A stretch of 64,000 nt of DNA. It comes from Streptacidiphilus sp. P02-A3a (GTDB lineage: Bacteria; Actinomycetota; Actinomycetes; Streptomycetales; Streptomycetaceae). The position numbers and the translations under genes are program-made. Shown here piece by piece: positions 56,291 through 64,000 of the stretch. The stretch's first letter is position 1. Every line of letters starts with the position of its first letter. The notes under the pieces are model-generated. The model saw only the letters and a program-made list of their open reading frames with translations, did no database searches and was not told the origin of the DNA. The DNA is taken from assembly GCF_014084105.1 (NCBI RefSeq), contig NZ_CP048289.1, forward strand, positions 3,729,922 to 3,793,921, in the 5' to 3' direction.

Positions 56291-58870
56291 GTGACACCTC
56301 AGCACCTGGTCCTGGTCGGACACGGCATGGTCGGCCAACGCTTCCTGGAGGCAGTCGCGGAACACAGCACCCGGCCCTGGCGGATCACCGTCCTGGCCGA
56401 GGAACCCCGCCCGGCGTACGACCGGGTGCACCTGACCTCCTGGTTCTCCGGCACCGGCGCCGACGAGCTGTCGCTGTGCTCCGCCGCCTTCCTGGACGGC
56501 CTGCGCCGCGACGGCCACGACGTCGAGCTGCGCCTGGACGACCCGGCCGAGGCCGTCGACCGCGCCGCCCGCACCGTCACCACCCGCTCCGGCCGCACCG
56601 TCCGCTACGACGCGCTGGTGCTCGCCACCGGCTCGTACCCGTTCGTGCCGCCGATCCCCGGGCACGACGCCGAGGGCTGCCACGTCTACCGCACCATCGA
56701 GGACCTGGAGCGGATCCGCGACCACGCGGCCCGGGCCCGGGTCGGCGCGGTCGTCGGCGGCGGCCTGCTCGGCCTGGAGGCGGCCGGGGCGCTCAGGGCA
56801 CTGGGGCTGGTCACCCACGTGGTGGAGTTCGCGCCCCGGCTGATGGCGCTCCAGGTGGACCAGGGCGGCGGCGAGGCGCTGCGGCGCAAGATCGAGGAGC
56901 TGGACGTCGTGGTGCACACCGGCGCCGGCACCCGCAGCGTCGACACCGGCGACGACGGGCGGGTACGCGGCATGACCCTGTCCGACGGCCGCGTGCTCGA
57001 CCTCGACCTGGTGGTCTTCTCCGCCGGGATCCGCCCCCGGGACCAGCTGGCCCGCGACTGCGGACTGGCGGTCGGCGAGCGCGGCGGCATCGTCGTCGAC
57101 GAGCGCTGCCGCACCGAGGACCCGCACGTGTGGGCGATCGGCGAGTGCGCGCTGGCCGTCGACGGCCGGGTGTACGGCCTGGTCGCGCCCGGCTACGCGA
57201 TGGCCGAGACCGCCGCCCGGCAACTCGCGGGCGGCGAGGGCAGCTTCACCGGTGCCGACACCTCCACCAAGCTCAAGCTGCTCGGCGTGGACGTGGCCAG
57301 CTTCGGCGACGCCCACGGCGCCACCGAGGGCTCGCTCGACGTCGTCTACGCCAGCAGCCGCACGGGGGTCTACCGCAAGCTGGTGATCAGCGCCGAGGGA
57401 CTGCTGCTCGGCGGCGTCCTGGTCGGCGACACCGAGTCCTACGCCGCGCTGCGCCCGCTGGCGATCAGCGGCACGCCGCTGCCCGCCACCCCGGAGCAGC
57501 TGGTGCTGCCCGCCGGGCTCGGCGCGCCGCTCGGCCCGTTGGCGCTGCCCGACGACGCCGTCATCTGCTCCTGCCACAACGTGGCCAAGGGCTCCATCGC
57601 CGCGGCCGTACGCGACGGCGGCTGCGGCAGCGTCACCCAGGTCAAGGCCCGCACCAAGGCGGGCACCGGCTGCGGCAGCTGCGTCAAGCTGGTCGAGGGC
57701 ATCGTCAGGGACGAGCTGGAGGCCTGCGGGATCGAGGTCGCCCGGGGGCTGTGCGAGCACTTCACCCACACCCGGGCCGAGCTGTACGAGATCGTCCGGG
57801 TCAAGGGCATCAGCGGCTTCTCCCGGCTGCTGGACGAGCACGGCAGCGGCGAGGGCTGCGAGATCTGCAAGCCCGCCGTCGCCTCCATCCTGGCCAGCCT
57901 CGCCCAGGGGCACATCCTGGACGGCGAGCAGGCCGCGCTTCAGGACACCAACGACCACCACCTGGGCAACCTCCAGCGCAACGGCTCCTACTCGGTGGTG
58001 CCGCGGATCCCCGGCGGCGAGGTCACCCCCGAGGGGCTGATCACCATCGGCGAGATCGCCCGCGACTTCGGCCTCTACACCAAGGTCACCGGCGGCCAGC
58101 GGATCGACCTCTTCGGCGCCCGGGTGGACCAGCTGCCGCTGATCTGGCGGCGGCTGGTGGACGCCGGGTTCGAGTCGGGCCACGCCTACGGAAAGGCCCT
58201 GCGCACCGTCAAGTCCTGCGTCGGCGAGACCTGGTGCCGCTACGGCGTGCAGGACTCGGTGGCGCTGGCGATCGAGCTGGAGCTCCGCTACCGGGGTCTG
58301 CGCGCGCCGCACAAGATCAAGTCCGCGGTCTCCGGCTGCGCCCGGGAGTGCGCGGAGGCGCAGAGCAAGGACTTCGGGGTGATCGCCACCGCCGAGGGCT
58401 GGAACCTCTACCTGGGCGGCAACGGCGGGATGACCCCGCGCCACGCGGACCTGTTCGCCAAGGACCTCGACCACGACACGCTGATCCGCACCATCGACCG
58501 CTACCTGATGTTCTACATCCGCACCGCCGACCGGCTGGAGCGCACCGCCCCCTGGCTGGCCCGGCTCGAAGGCGGCCTGGACCACCTGCGGGCGGTGCTG
58601 CTGGAGGACGCCCTCGGCATCTGCGCCGACCTGGACGAGCTGATGTCCCGGCACATCGCCACCTACCAGGACGAGTGGGCGGCGACCCTGGACGACCCGG
58701 AGCGGCTGCGCCGCTTCGTCTCCTTCGCCAACGCCCCCGACGTCCCCGACACCACCGTGCGCTTCGTCCCGGAACGCGACCAGATCCGCCCCGCCCGCCC
58801 CGACGAGCACGGCCACACCCTGCCCGCACCGCTGATCGCGGGCCCTTCGCTGGAGGTACGTACCCGATGA
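56291..58870 (+). CDS. nirB: Nitrite reductase large subunit NirB
   Basis: 859 residues from GTG 56291, with GAGGAG upstream. Residues 1-320 are a pyridine nucleotide-disulfide oxidoreductase ([35 protein letters not shown]). A BFD-like 2Fe-2S domain is near 425-475 (CSCHNVAKGSI, GCGSCVKLVEG). The C-terminal half is the ferredoxin-like/siroheme reductase with the four cluster Cys in SCVGETWC (about 642-648) and GCARECAE (about 681-685). It reduces nitrite to ammonium with NAD(P)H in the cytosol. Length fits the family. The stop overlaps the nirD start (ATGA). Confidence 0.95.
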   Translation: MTPQHLVLVGHGMVGQRFLEAVAEHSTRPWRITVLAEEPRPAYDRVHLTSWFSGTGADELSLCSAAFLDGLRRDGHDVELRLDDPAEAVDRAARTVTTRSGRTVRYDALVLATGSYPFVPPIPGHDAEGCHVYRTIEDLERIRDHAARARVGAVVGGGLLGLEAAGALRALGLVTHVVEFAPRLMALQVDQGGGEALRRKIEELDVVVHTGAGTRSVDTGDDGRVRGMTLSDGRVLDLDLVVFSAGIRPRDQLARDCGLAVGERGGIVVDERCRTEDPHVWAIGECALAVDGRVYGLVAPGYAMAETAARQLAGGEGSFTGADTSTKLKLLGVDVASFGDAHGATEGSLDVVYASSRTGVYRKLVISAEGLLLGGVLVGDTESYAALRPLAISGTPLPATPEQLVLPAGLGAPLGPLALPDDAVICSCHNVAKGSIAAAVRDGGCGSVTQVKARTKAGTGCGSCVKLVEGIVRDELEACGIEVARGLCEHFTHTRAELYEIVRVKGISGFSRLLDEHGSGEGCEICKPAVASILASLAQGHILDGEQAALQDTNDHHLGNLQRNGSYSVVPRIPGGEVTPEGLITIGEIARDFGLYTKVTGGQRIDLFGARVDQLPLIWRRLVDAGFESGHAYGKALRTVKSCVGETWCRYGVQDSVALAIELELRYRGLRAPHKIKSAVSGCARECAEAQSKDFGVIATAEGWNLYLGGNGGMTPRHADLFAKDLDHDTLIRTIDRYLMFYIRTADRLERTAPWLARLEGGLDHLRAVLLEDALGICADLDELMSRHIATYQDEWAATLDDPERLRRFVSFANAPDVPDTTVRFVPERDQIRPARPDEHGHTLPAPLIAGPSLEVRTR

Positions 58871-59256
58871 CGTCCACGATCACCGAGCAGCCGACCCGCC
58901 GGGCGGCGGAGGCCGCCAGCGTCGAGATCCACGACGGGCGGCGGTGGACCCGGGTCTGCGCCCTCGCCGACCTGGAGCCGGGACGCGGCACCGCGCTGCT
59001 GGTCGACGGTCGGCAGGTGGCCGCCTTCCGCGACCGCGCGGGCGGGCTCTACGCCCTCGACAACCGCGACCCGTTCAGCGGCGCGTACGTGCTGGCCCGG
59101 AGCCTGCTCGGGACCAGGGGCGAGATCCCGGTGCTGATCTCGCCGATGTACAAGCAGGCCTTCGACCTGCGCGACGGCACCTGCCTGGACCCGGACGAGG
59201 TGCCCGACGGCGGCAGCAGCACGCTGCGCACCTGGCCGATCCGGCTGCGGGACTGA
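58867..59256 (+). CDS. nirD: Nitrite reductase small subunit NirD
   Basis: 129 residues. A Rieske-like fold without cluster ligands, as normal for NirD: EIHDGRRWTRVCALADLEPG, VAAFRDRAGGLYALDNRDPF, SPMYKQAFDLRDGTCLDPDE. It partners NirB. The ATG overlaps the NirB stop by 4 bp, so the two are coupled. The first 15 residues are a non-conserved tail. Confidence 0.93.
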   Translation: MTSTITEQPTRRAAEAASVEIHDGRRWTRVCALADLEPGRGTALLVDGRQVAAFRDRAGGLYALDNRDPFSGAYVLARSLLGTRGEIPVLISPMYKQAFDLRDGTCLDPDEVPDGGSSTLRTWPIRLRD

Positions 59257-59285
59257 GCCGGTCGCCGGGCCCGGGGGAGGCCCGC

Positions 59286-59308
59286 GCGGCCTCCCTCACC
59301 GAGGCCGC
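59286..59308 (+). terminator. Hairpin after nirD
   Basis: GCGGCCTC (59286-59293) and GAGGCCGC (59301-59308) form an 8-bp stem with a 7-nt loop, 30 bp after the nirD stop. It may only partly reduce readthrough into the transporter gene. Confidence 0.4.
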
Positions 59309-59431
59309 CGGGCGGTGTGCGCGAGCCGTAGCACCCCCGTGTCCGCCGTCGGCGATCCTGGAAACCTCCGCTGCGTAGCGTGAGTGACCGTCAGCACTCG
59401 CCGACACCCCCTCCCGTCGAAGGCAGGCCGC

Positions 59432-60793
59432 ATGAGCGCAACCGTCCACGACCCGGCCACCGCCGGCCCGGTCGCCGCCCGCACCCGCACCCTCGCCGAA
59501 TGGCGACCCGAGGACCCGGACTTCTGGCAGCGGACCGGCGCCCGGGTGGCCCGGCGCAACCTGGTCCTCTCCATCCTGTCGGAGCACATCGGCTTCTCCG
59601 TCTGGAGCCTGTGGTCGGTGCTGGTGCTCTTCCTGGGACCGCAGTACCACATCGACGCGGCCGGGAAGTTCCTGCTCACCGCCGTGCCCACGGCCACCGG
59701 CGCGCTGCTGCGGCTGCCGTACACCGGCGCCGTCGCCCGCTTCGGCGGCCGCAACTGGACGCTCACCAGCGCGCTGCTGCTGCTGGTCCCGACCGTGCTG
59801 ACCGGAGTGCTGCTGAGACCGGGCGTCAGCTACACCGAGCTGGTGCTGCTGGCGGCGGTCGCCGGGGTCGGCGGCGGCAACTTCGCCTCCTCGATGGCGA
59901 ACATCAACGCCTTCTACCCGCAGCGGCTCAAGGGCTGGGCGCTGGGCATGAACGCGGGCGGCGGCAACATCGGCGTGGCCGCCGTACAGCTGGTGGGCCT
60001 GCTGATCCTGGCCACCGCCGGGGCCGCGCACCCGCGGCTGCTGCCGCTGGTCTACGTGCCGCTGATCGTGCTGGCGGCGCTGGGCGCGGCGCTGCGGATG
60101 GACAACCTGGACGTCCCGCGGACCCGGACCGGCGCGCTGCGCGACATCTGCCGCGAGCCGCACACCTGGGTCATGTCCGCGCTGTACATGGGCAGCTTCG
60201 GCTCGTTCATCGGCTTCGGCTTCGCCTTCGGGCAGGTCCTCCAGGTGCAGTTCCACCAGCCGTTCGACACCCCGGTCAAGGCCGCCTACCTGACCTTCCT
60301 CGGCCCGCTGCTCGGCTCGCTGGCCCGCCCGCTCGGGGGCGCGCTGGCCGACCGCTTCGGCGGCGCGCTGGTGACCTGCTGGAACTTCGCGGCGATGGCG
60401 GTCGGCGCGGGGCTGGTCGTGGTCGCCTCACGGCAGCACTCGCTGCCGCTGTTCCTGGTCGGCTTCACCGCCCTGTTCGTCCTCTCCGGCATCGGCAACG
60501 GCTCGACGTACAAGATGATCCCGGCCATCTTCCAGTCCAGGGCCCGGGCCGCGGTATTGGCGGGCACCGACCCGGCGGTCGCCGAGCGGACCGCGCAGGG
60601 CCGGGCCACGGCGCTGATCGGGGTCGCCGGGGCGATCGGCGCCTTCGGCGGGGTGCTGGTCAACCTCGCCATCCGGCAGTCCTTCCTGAGCGCGCACAAC
60701 GGCGACGCCGCATACCTGGCCTTCCTCGGCGCGTACAGCCTGTGCCTGGCGCTGACCTGGACCGTCTACCTGCGCCCCGGTGTCCGGGACTGA
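59432..60793 (+). CDS. narK: NarK/NasA-type nitrate/nitrite transporter (MFS)
   Basis: 453 residues from ATG 59432, with GAAGGCAGG upstream. A 12-helix major facilitator protein with nitrate signature motifs: VGGGNFASSMANINAFYP in helix 5 and GIGNGSTYKMIPAIFQ in helix 11, the two conserved Gly-rich nitrate-binding segments of the NNP family. ARRNLVLSILSEHIGFSVWS starts helix 1. It imports nitrate, and possibly exchanges nitrite, for the reductases encoded next to it. It overlaps the following chelatase gene by 14 bp. Confidence 0.93.
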   Translation: MSATVHDPATAGPVAARTRTLAEWRPEDPDFWQRTGARVARRNLVLSILSEHIGFSVWSLWSVLVLFLGPQYHIDAAGKFLLTAVPTATGALLRLPYTGAVARFGGRNWTLTSALLLLVPTVLTGVLLRPGVSYTELVLLAAVAGVGGGNFASSMANINAFYPQRLKGWALGMNAGGGNIGVAAVQLVGLLILATAGAAHPRLLPLVYVPLIVLAALGAALRMDNLDVPRTRTGALRDICREPHTWVMSALYMGSFGSFIGFGFAFGQVLQVQFHQPFDTPVKAAYLTFLGPLLGSLARPLGGALADRFGGALVTCWNFAAMAVGAGLVVVASRQHSLPLFLVGFTALFVLSGIGNGSTYKMIPAIFQSRARAAVLAGTDPAVAERTAQGRATALIGVAGAIGAFGGVLVNLAIRQSFLSAHNGDAAYLAFLGAYSLCLALTWTVYLRPGVRD

Positions 60794-61712
60794 CCGCGCC
60801 CGGCCTGCCGGGCGCCCGTTCGTGGTGCTGACCGCGCACGGCACCCGCGACCCGGCCGGGGCGGACGTCACCCGGACGCTGGCCACCGCCCTCGCCGCCC
60901 GGCTCGGCCTGCCGGTGCACCCGGCCTACGCGGACATCCACGGTCCGACCGTCGCCGAGGTGCTGCGGCGGGCCCCGGCCGGGCGGACCCCGGTCCTCGT
61001 GCCCGCGTTCCTGGGCAGCGGCTACCACGTCCGCAGCGACCTCCCGGAGCAGGTCCGGCTGTCCGGTCGGGACGACACGATCACCACCCCGCCGCTGGGC
61101 GCCGACCCGGCGCTGGCGGTGGCGCTGGCCGACCGGCTGGCGCAGGCGGGCGCCCGGCCCGGCGACGCGGTGGTGCTGGCCGCGGCCGGTTCCCGGGACC
61201 CGGCGGCCCGGGCCGAGTCGGTCGCGGCGGCACAGGCGCTGAGCCGGCTGCTGGACCGGCCGGTGACCGTGGGCTGGGCCGCGTCCGCGCTGCCCACCAT
61301 CGCCGAGGCGGTCGCCGACGCCCGGGCGGGCGGCGCCGACCGGGTGTCGGTCGCGGCCTGGCTGCTGGCCCCGGGGCTGTTCGCCGAGCGGGTCCGCGCC
61401 GGTGGGGCGGACGCCGCCGCCGACCCGCTCGGGGTCCACCCGGCGGTGGTGGAGCTGCTCGCCCGCCGGGTCCGCGAGGCAGCCCGGGCGGCCACCGACG
61501 CGGGCCGCCCGGGCGGACGCGCCGACGCCCAGCCGGTCCCGGCGGTGGCGCGGCGGGGCGCGGTCAGTGACTTCGGCCGGTCAGCCAGTCGGTCAGCGCC
61601 CGCCACCAGCCGGTCCGGACGCCGGGAGCCGGGTCGTCGGGAGCGGACGGCGCCACCGGTGGGGTGGCCGCCTGCGCAGCCGGGGCCGGAGCGGGGGGCT
61701 TCACCGGGGTGA
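60780..61712 (+). CDS. Sirohydrochlorin chelatase (CbiX/SirB-like)
   Basis: 310 residues from GTG 60780, inside the end of the transporter gene. Two CbiX half-domains (about 13-120 and 130-235). Metal-site histidines are seen in LTAHGTRDPAG and LGSGYHVRSDLPE. The enzyme inserts iron (or cobalt) into sirohydrochlorin, giving siroheme for NirB. The last 50 residues are Arg/Pro-rich low complexity and lie antisense to the 3' end of the convergent P450 gene (149-bp overlap), so the C-terminus is doubtful although no earlier stop exists. Confidence 0.85.
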   Translation: MSGTDRARPAGRPFVVLTAHGTRDPAGADVTRTLATALAARLGLPVHPAYADIHGPTVAEVLRRAPAGRTPVLVPAFLGSGYHVRSDLPEQVRLSGRDDTITTPPLGADPALAVALADRLAQAGARPGDAVVLAAAGSRDPAARAESVAAAQALSRLLDRPVTVGWAASALPTIAEAVADARAGGADRVSVAAWLLAPGLFAERVRAGGADAAADPLGVHPAVVELLARRVREAARAATDAGRPGGRADAQPVPAVARRGAVSDFGRSASRSAPATSRSGRREPGRRERTAPPVGWPPAQPGPERGASPG

Positions 61713-62991
61713 ACTCGACCGGCAGCGCCACCAGATGACGGGCAATCAGCGACGAGGTCCAGCGCAGCTCCTCCTCCGGGACGCTCAACCGGGCGTCCGG
61801 CAGCCGCATCAGCAGCGTGTCGATGCCGGTGTCGGCGATCGCCCGCCCGATGTCCTGCCCCGGGCACTCGTGCGGACCGCCGCCGAAGGAGAAGTGGGAG
61901 CGGTTGCCGTGCACCGGGGCGGCCAGGTCGGGCCGGATGGCCGGATCGACGTTGGCCGGGGCCGGGCCGAGCAGCAACAGGTCACCGGCCTTGATCTGCC
62001 AGCCCGCGAGCTCGGTGTCACCGGTGGCCCAACGGCCCAGGATGGTGGTCAACGGCGGGTCGTCCCACAGTACTTGCTCCACCGCGTCGGGCAGCGTCAT
62101 CCGCCCCCCGGCCAGCGAGAGGCGGAACCGCTGGTCGGTGAGGACCACCCGCAGGGTGTTCGCGATCAGGTTCGCGGTCGACTCGTACGCGGTGATCAGT
62201 ACCAGCCGCAGGTGCTCCACCAACTCGCTTTCACTGAGCCCGGCCTGATGGATGATCAGCCAGGAGGCGAAGTCCTCGGCGGGGGCCTGCCGTCGGCGCG
62301 CGACCAGGTGGCGCAGCGTCGCGACGATGTAGTCGTTGCTGGCCAGCGCGGTGGCGGTGCCCTTGACCAGGTCCCGGGCCGCCTCCACCAGGCGGTTCCC
62401 GTACTCCTCGGGCATGCCCACGAGTTGCGTCATCACCAGCATCGGCAGGTGCTCGGCGAACTGGCTGACCAGCTCGGCCCGGCCGGTACCGGCGAAGCCG
62501 TCGATCAACTGGTGCGCGAAGCGGGTGACATGGCGGCGCACGCCGCGGCGGTCGAACCGGGCCAGGCTCTCGGTGACCGCGCCGCGCAGCCGCTCGTGTT
62601 CCTCGCCGTCCATGAAGGTGCACATCGGCTGCCAGGTGCCGACCGGCGTCAACGGGTTGTCCGGGGTGACCCGGCCCTCGCGCATGTCGCGCCAGATGCG
62701 GGAGTCGCGGGTGAACCGCGAGGGGGTGCGCGCCACGTCCAGGTTGTCCTGGTAGCCCAGGATCAGCCAGGCCGGGAGGTCGCCGTGGACGAGCACCGGC
62801 GCCACCGGTCCGTGTTCGGCGCGCAGCTTCTCGTACAGGCCCCTGGGGTCGGCCTCGGCCTCGGGCCCGTACATCCGGCGCAGCCCGGGCACGGGACAGC
62901 CGGGCGGCGGCGCGGTGGACGGCGCGGTGGACGGCGCGGTGGACGCTGCGGTGCCGGGGGCACCGGGGTGCTCCGGCGGGGAGAGGGTCAC
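61564..62991 (-). CDS. cvnE: Conservon cytochrome P450 (CvnE-like)
   Basis: 475 residues from GTG 62991, overlapping the GTPase stop as GTGA. The heme loop is FSFGGGPHECPGQDIGRAIA with the Cys ligand; the I-helix region reads LVLITAYESTANLIANTL, where the usual acid/alcohol pair of P450s is altered to EST. An Ala/Pro/Thr N-terminal tail (about 1-30) and a Pro/Ala C-terminal tail flank the core. P450s of this kind close Streptomyces conservons (cvnA-E), where they are thought to take part in a membrane-linked GTPase signalling complex. Substrate unknown. Confidence 0.85.
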   Translation of the reverse strand: MTLSPPEHPGAPGTAASTAPSTAPSTAPPPGCPVPGLRRMYGPEAEADPRGLYEKLRAEHGPVAPVLVHGDLPAWLILGYQDNLDVARTPSRFTRDSRIWRDMREGRVTPDNPLTPVGTWQPMCTFMDGEEHERLRGAVTESLARFDRRGVRRHVTRFAHQLIDGFAGTGRAELVSQFAEHLPMLVMTQLVGMPEEYGNRLVEAARDLVKGTATALASNDYIVATLRHLVARRRQAPAEDFASWLIIHQAGLSESELVEHLRLVLITAYESTANLIANTLRVVLTDQRFRLSLAGGRMTLPDAVEQVLWDDPPLTTILGRWATGDTELAGWQIKAGDLLLLGPAPANVDPAIRPDLAAPVHGNRSHFSFGGGPHECPGQDIGRAIADTGIDTLLMRLPDARLSVPEEELRWTSSLIARHLVALPVEFTPVKPPAPAPAAQAATPPVAPSAPDDPAPGVRTGWWRALTDWLTGRSH

Positions 62992-63671
62992 AGTCGCTCC
63001 AGGGTCATCGGGTCCGGGTTCGGGTTCGGGGGCTGGGGCTGGGGATCCGAGCGCCGTGGGTTCGGCGCCATGGCCAGGGTGTGCAGGTACCGCATCAGGG
63101 TCAGCAGCACGTCGCGGCTGGACTCGCGGCTGCGGGCGTCGCACTCCACGATCGGCACCCGCGCGGGCAGGTCCAGCGCGGCGCGGACCTCGGCCAGCGG
63201 GTACGAGGGGGCGCCGGTGAAGGTGTTCACGGCGACGACGAAGACCACCCCGCGCTCCTCCAGCCGCCCGATCACGTCGAAACTCACTTCGAGCCGGCGG
63301 GTGTCGACCAGCACCACGGCCCCCAGCGCCCCGTTGAACAGGCCGTTCCACAGGAACCAGAAGCGCTGCTGGCCCGGCGTGCCGAACAGGTACAGCACCA
63401 GCTCCTCGTCGATGCTGATCCGGCCGAAGTCCATGGCCACGGTGGTCTCGGTCTTGAGTTCCACGCCCGCGGTGTCGTCCACGCCGACCCCGGCCCGGGT
63501 CATCGTCTCCTCGGTGGTCAGCGGCCGGATCTCGCTCACCGCGCCGACCAGCGTGGTCTTGCCCACGCCGAAGCCCCCCACGATCACGATCTTCACCGCG
63601 GTCGTGGCCGAGGCGGGGAGTACGTCCGCGGCGCGCGGCCCGTTGATCCCGTCACAGTCGTTGAAGTCCAT
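62988..63671 (-). CDS. cvnD: Conservon Ras-like GTPase (CvnD-like)
   Basis: 227 residues. P-loop GGFGVGKTTLVGAV (about 32-45), Switch/Walker B region YLFGTPGQQRFWFLWNGLF, and VVAVNTFTG in place of NKxD. Typical of CvnD/MglA-like small GTPases in conservons. The start overlaps the DUF742 gene by 20 bp and its stop overlaps the P450 start by 4 bp, so the three are one operon. The C-terminal 20 residues are Pro-rich. Confidence 0.92.
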   Translation of the reverse strand: MDFNDCDGINGPRAADVLPASATTAVKIVIVGGFGVGKTTLVGAVSEIRPLTTEETMTRAGVGVDDTAGVELKTETTVAMDFGRISIDEELVLYLFGTPGQQRFWFLWNGLFNGALGAVVLVDTRRLEVSFDVIGRLEERGVVFVVAVNTFTGAPSYPLAEVRAALDLPARVPIVECDARSRESSRDVLLTLMRYLHTLAMAPNPRRSDPQPQPPNPNPDPMTLERL

Positions 63672-64000
63672 GCATCACCGCCTCAAGTAACGCCACGTCA
63701 GGAAGGGCGGCCAACTGGACGGGCGCCCGGGCCTGCACCCGCTCGTCGGCCAGGAGGTCCGCCAGCAGTACGGTGACCACGCTGAACGGCAGGGACAGGT
63801 ACGCGGACAACTCGGCCACCGACAGCGGGAACCGGCAGAGCCGCAGGATCGCCGCGTGCTCCGGCTGCATCTCCGGCCGGGGCTCCGCGCGGGCGACGAT
63901 CAGGGAGACCAGGTCCAGCGCTGCCCCCTGGGCGAGGCCGCTGCGGCCCCTGGTGATCACGTACAGCCGCTCCGGGCTGCCCTCGTCCCAGCCCTGCTCC
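63652..64000 (-). CDS. cvnC: Conservon DUF742 protein (CvnC-like), partial
   Basis: About 115 codons up to the right edge; the N-terminus is outside. Visible motifs are SPERLYVITRGRSG, then EHAAILRLCRFPLSVAELSA and YLSLPFSVVTVLLADLLADE, the helix-turn-helix-like core of DUF742. CvnC proteins bridge the kinase-like CvnA/roadblock CvnB pair with the GTPase. cvnA and cvnB are expected just beyond 64000. Confidence 0.9.
   Translation of the reverse strand, partial: EQGWDEGSPERLYVITRGRSGLAQGAALDLVSLIVARAEPRPEMQPEHAAILRLCRFPLSVAELSAYLSLPFSVVTVLLADLLADERVQARAPVQLAALPDVALLEAVMHGLQRL

Overview
The DNA is very GC-rich, uses GTG and TTG starts freely, overlaps stop and start codons inside operons, and carries families typical of filamentous actinomycetes: a conservon, SpoIIE-type phosphatases with GAF/PAS/ANTAR sensors, GlnR/NnaR-type nitrogen control and many secreted lectin-tagged hydrolases. 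The best guess is a Streptomyces-like soil actinobacterium (Streptomyces, Streptacidiphilus or Kitasatospora). The strain cannot be named from this window.

Layout. 1-2.6 kb: a LysR regulator, a cysteine dioxygenase and a partial FAD/NAD(P)-binding protein on the minus strand. 2.7-8.4 kb: a GAF/SpoIIE/ATPase phosphatase, a MarC-type membrane protein, two secreted proteins and an unrecognised protein whose centre resembles an aerolysin-type pore-forming toxin. 8.4-12 kb: a two-gene molybdenum hydroxylase (FAD subunit, then a 2Fe-2S/molybdopterin fusion). 12.2-12.7 kb: a small secreted protein made of three almost identical 44-residue repeats, probably a near-symmetric beta-trefoil lectin.

12.9-38.5 kb is the most striking part: an island of secreted enzymes, most carrying a ricin-B (CBM13-like) lectin domain at one end. 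They are GH92 alpha-mannosidase, two GH59 galactosidases, GH64 beta-1,3-glucanase, GH76 alpha-1,6-mannanase, an SGNH esterase, two GH18 chitinase-like proteins, an S53 protease and a beta-helix protein. Chitin, beta-1,3-glucan, mannan and mannoprotein are fungal or yeast wall polymers, so I infer a mycolytic locus. The lectin modules are nearly identical between unrelated enzymes, and one approximately 510-bp 5' block is duplicated. One GH59 gene is split at its lectin domain by a 2.9-kb IS21-family element with 5-bp target duplications and a passenger gene. LacI-like palindromes and a DasR-like site suggest sugar and chitin control.

39-50 kb: an anti-sigma antagonist, a soluble hybrid histidine kinase with eight poly-HAMP units, an ANTAR/GAF/PAS/SpoIIE phosphatase, a graveyard of uvrA and P450 fragments, a PAP2-diacylglycerol kinase fusion and a DUF1206 membrane protein. 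50.4-61.7 kb: an assimilatory nitrate pathway made of a nitrate reductase fused to a CPR-like flavoprotein, NnaR, NirB, NirD, a NarK-type transporter and a sirohydrochlorin chelatase. GlnR-like boxes precede the reductase gene and lie between nnaR and nirB. 61.6-64 kb: the end of a conservon (P450, Ras-like GTPase, partial DUF742).
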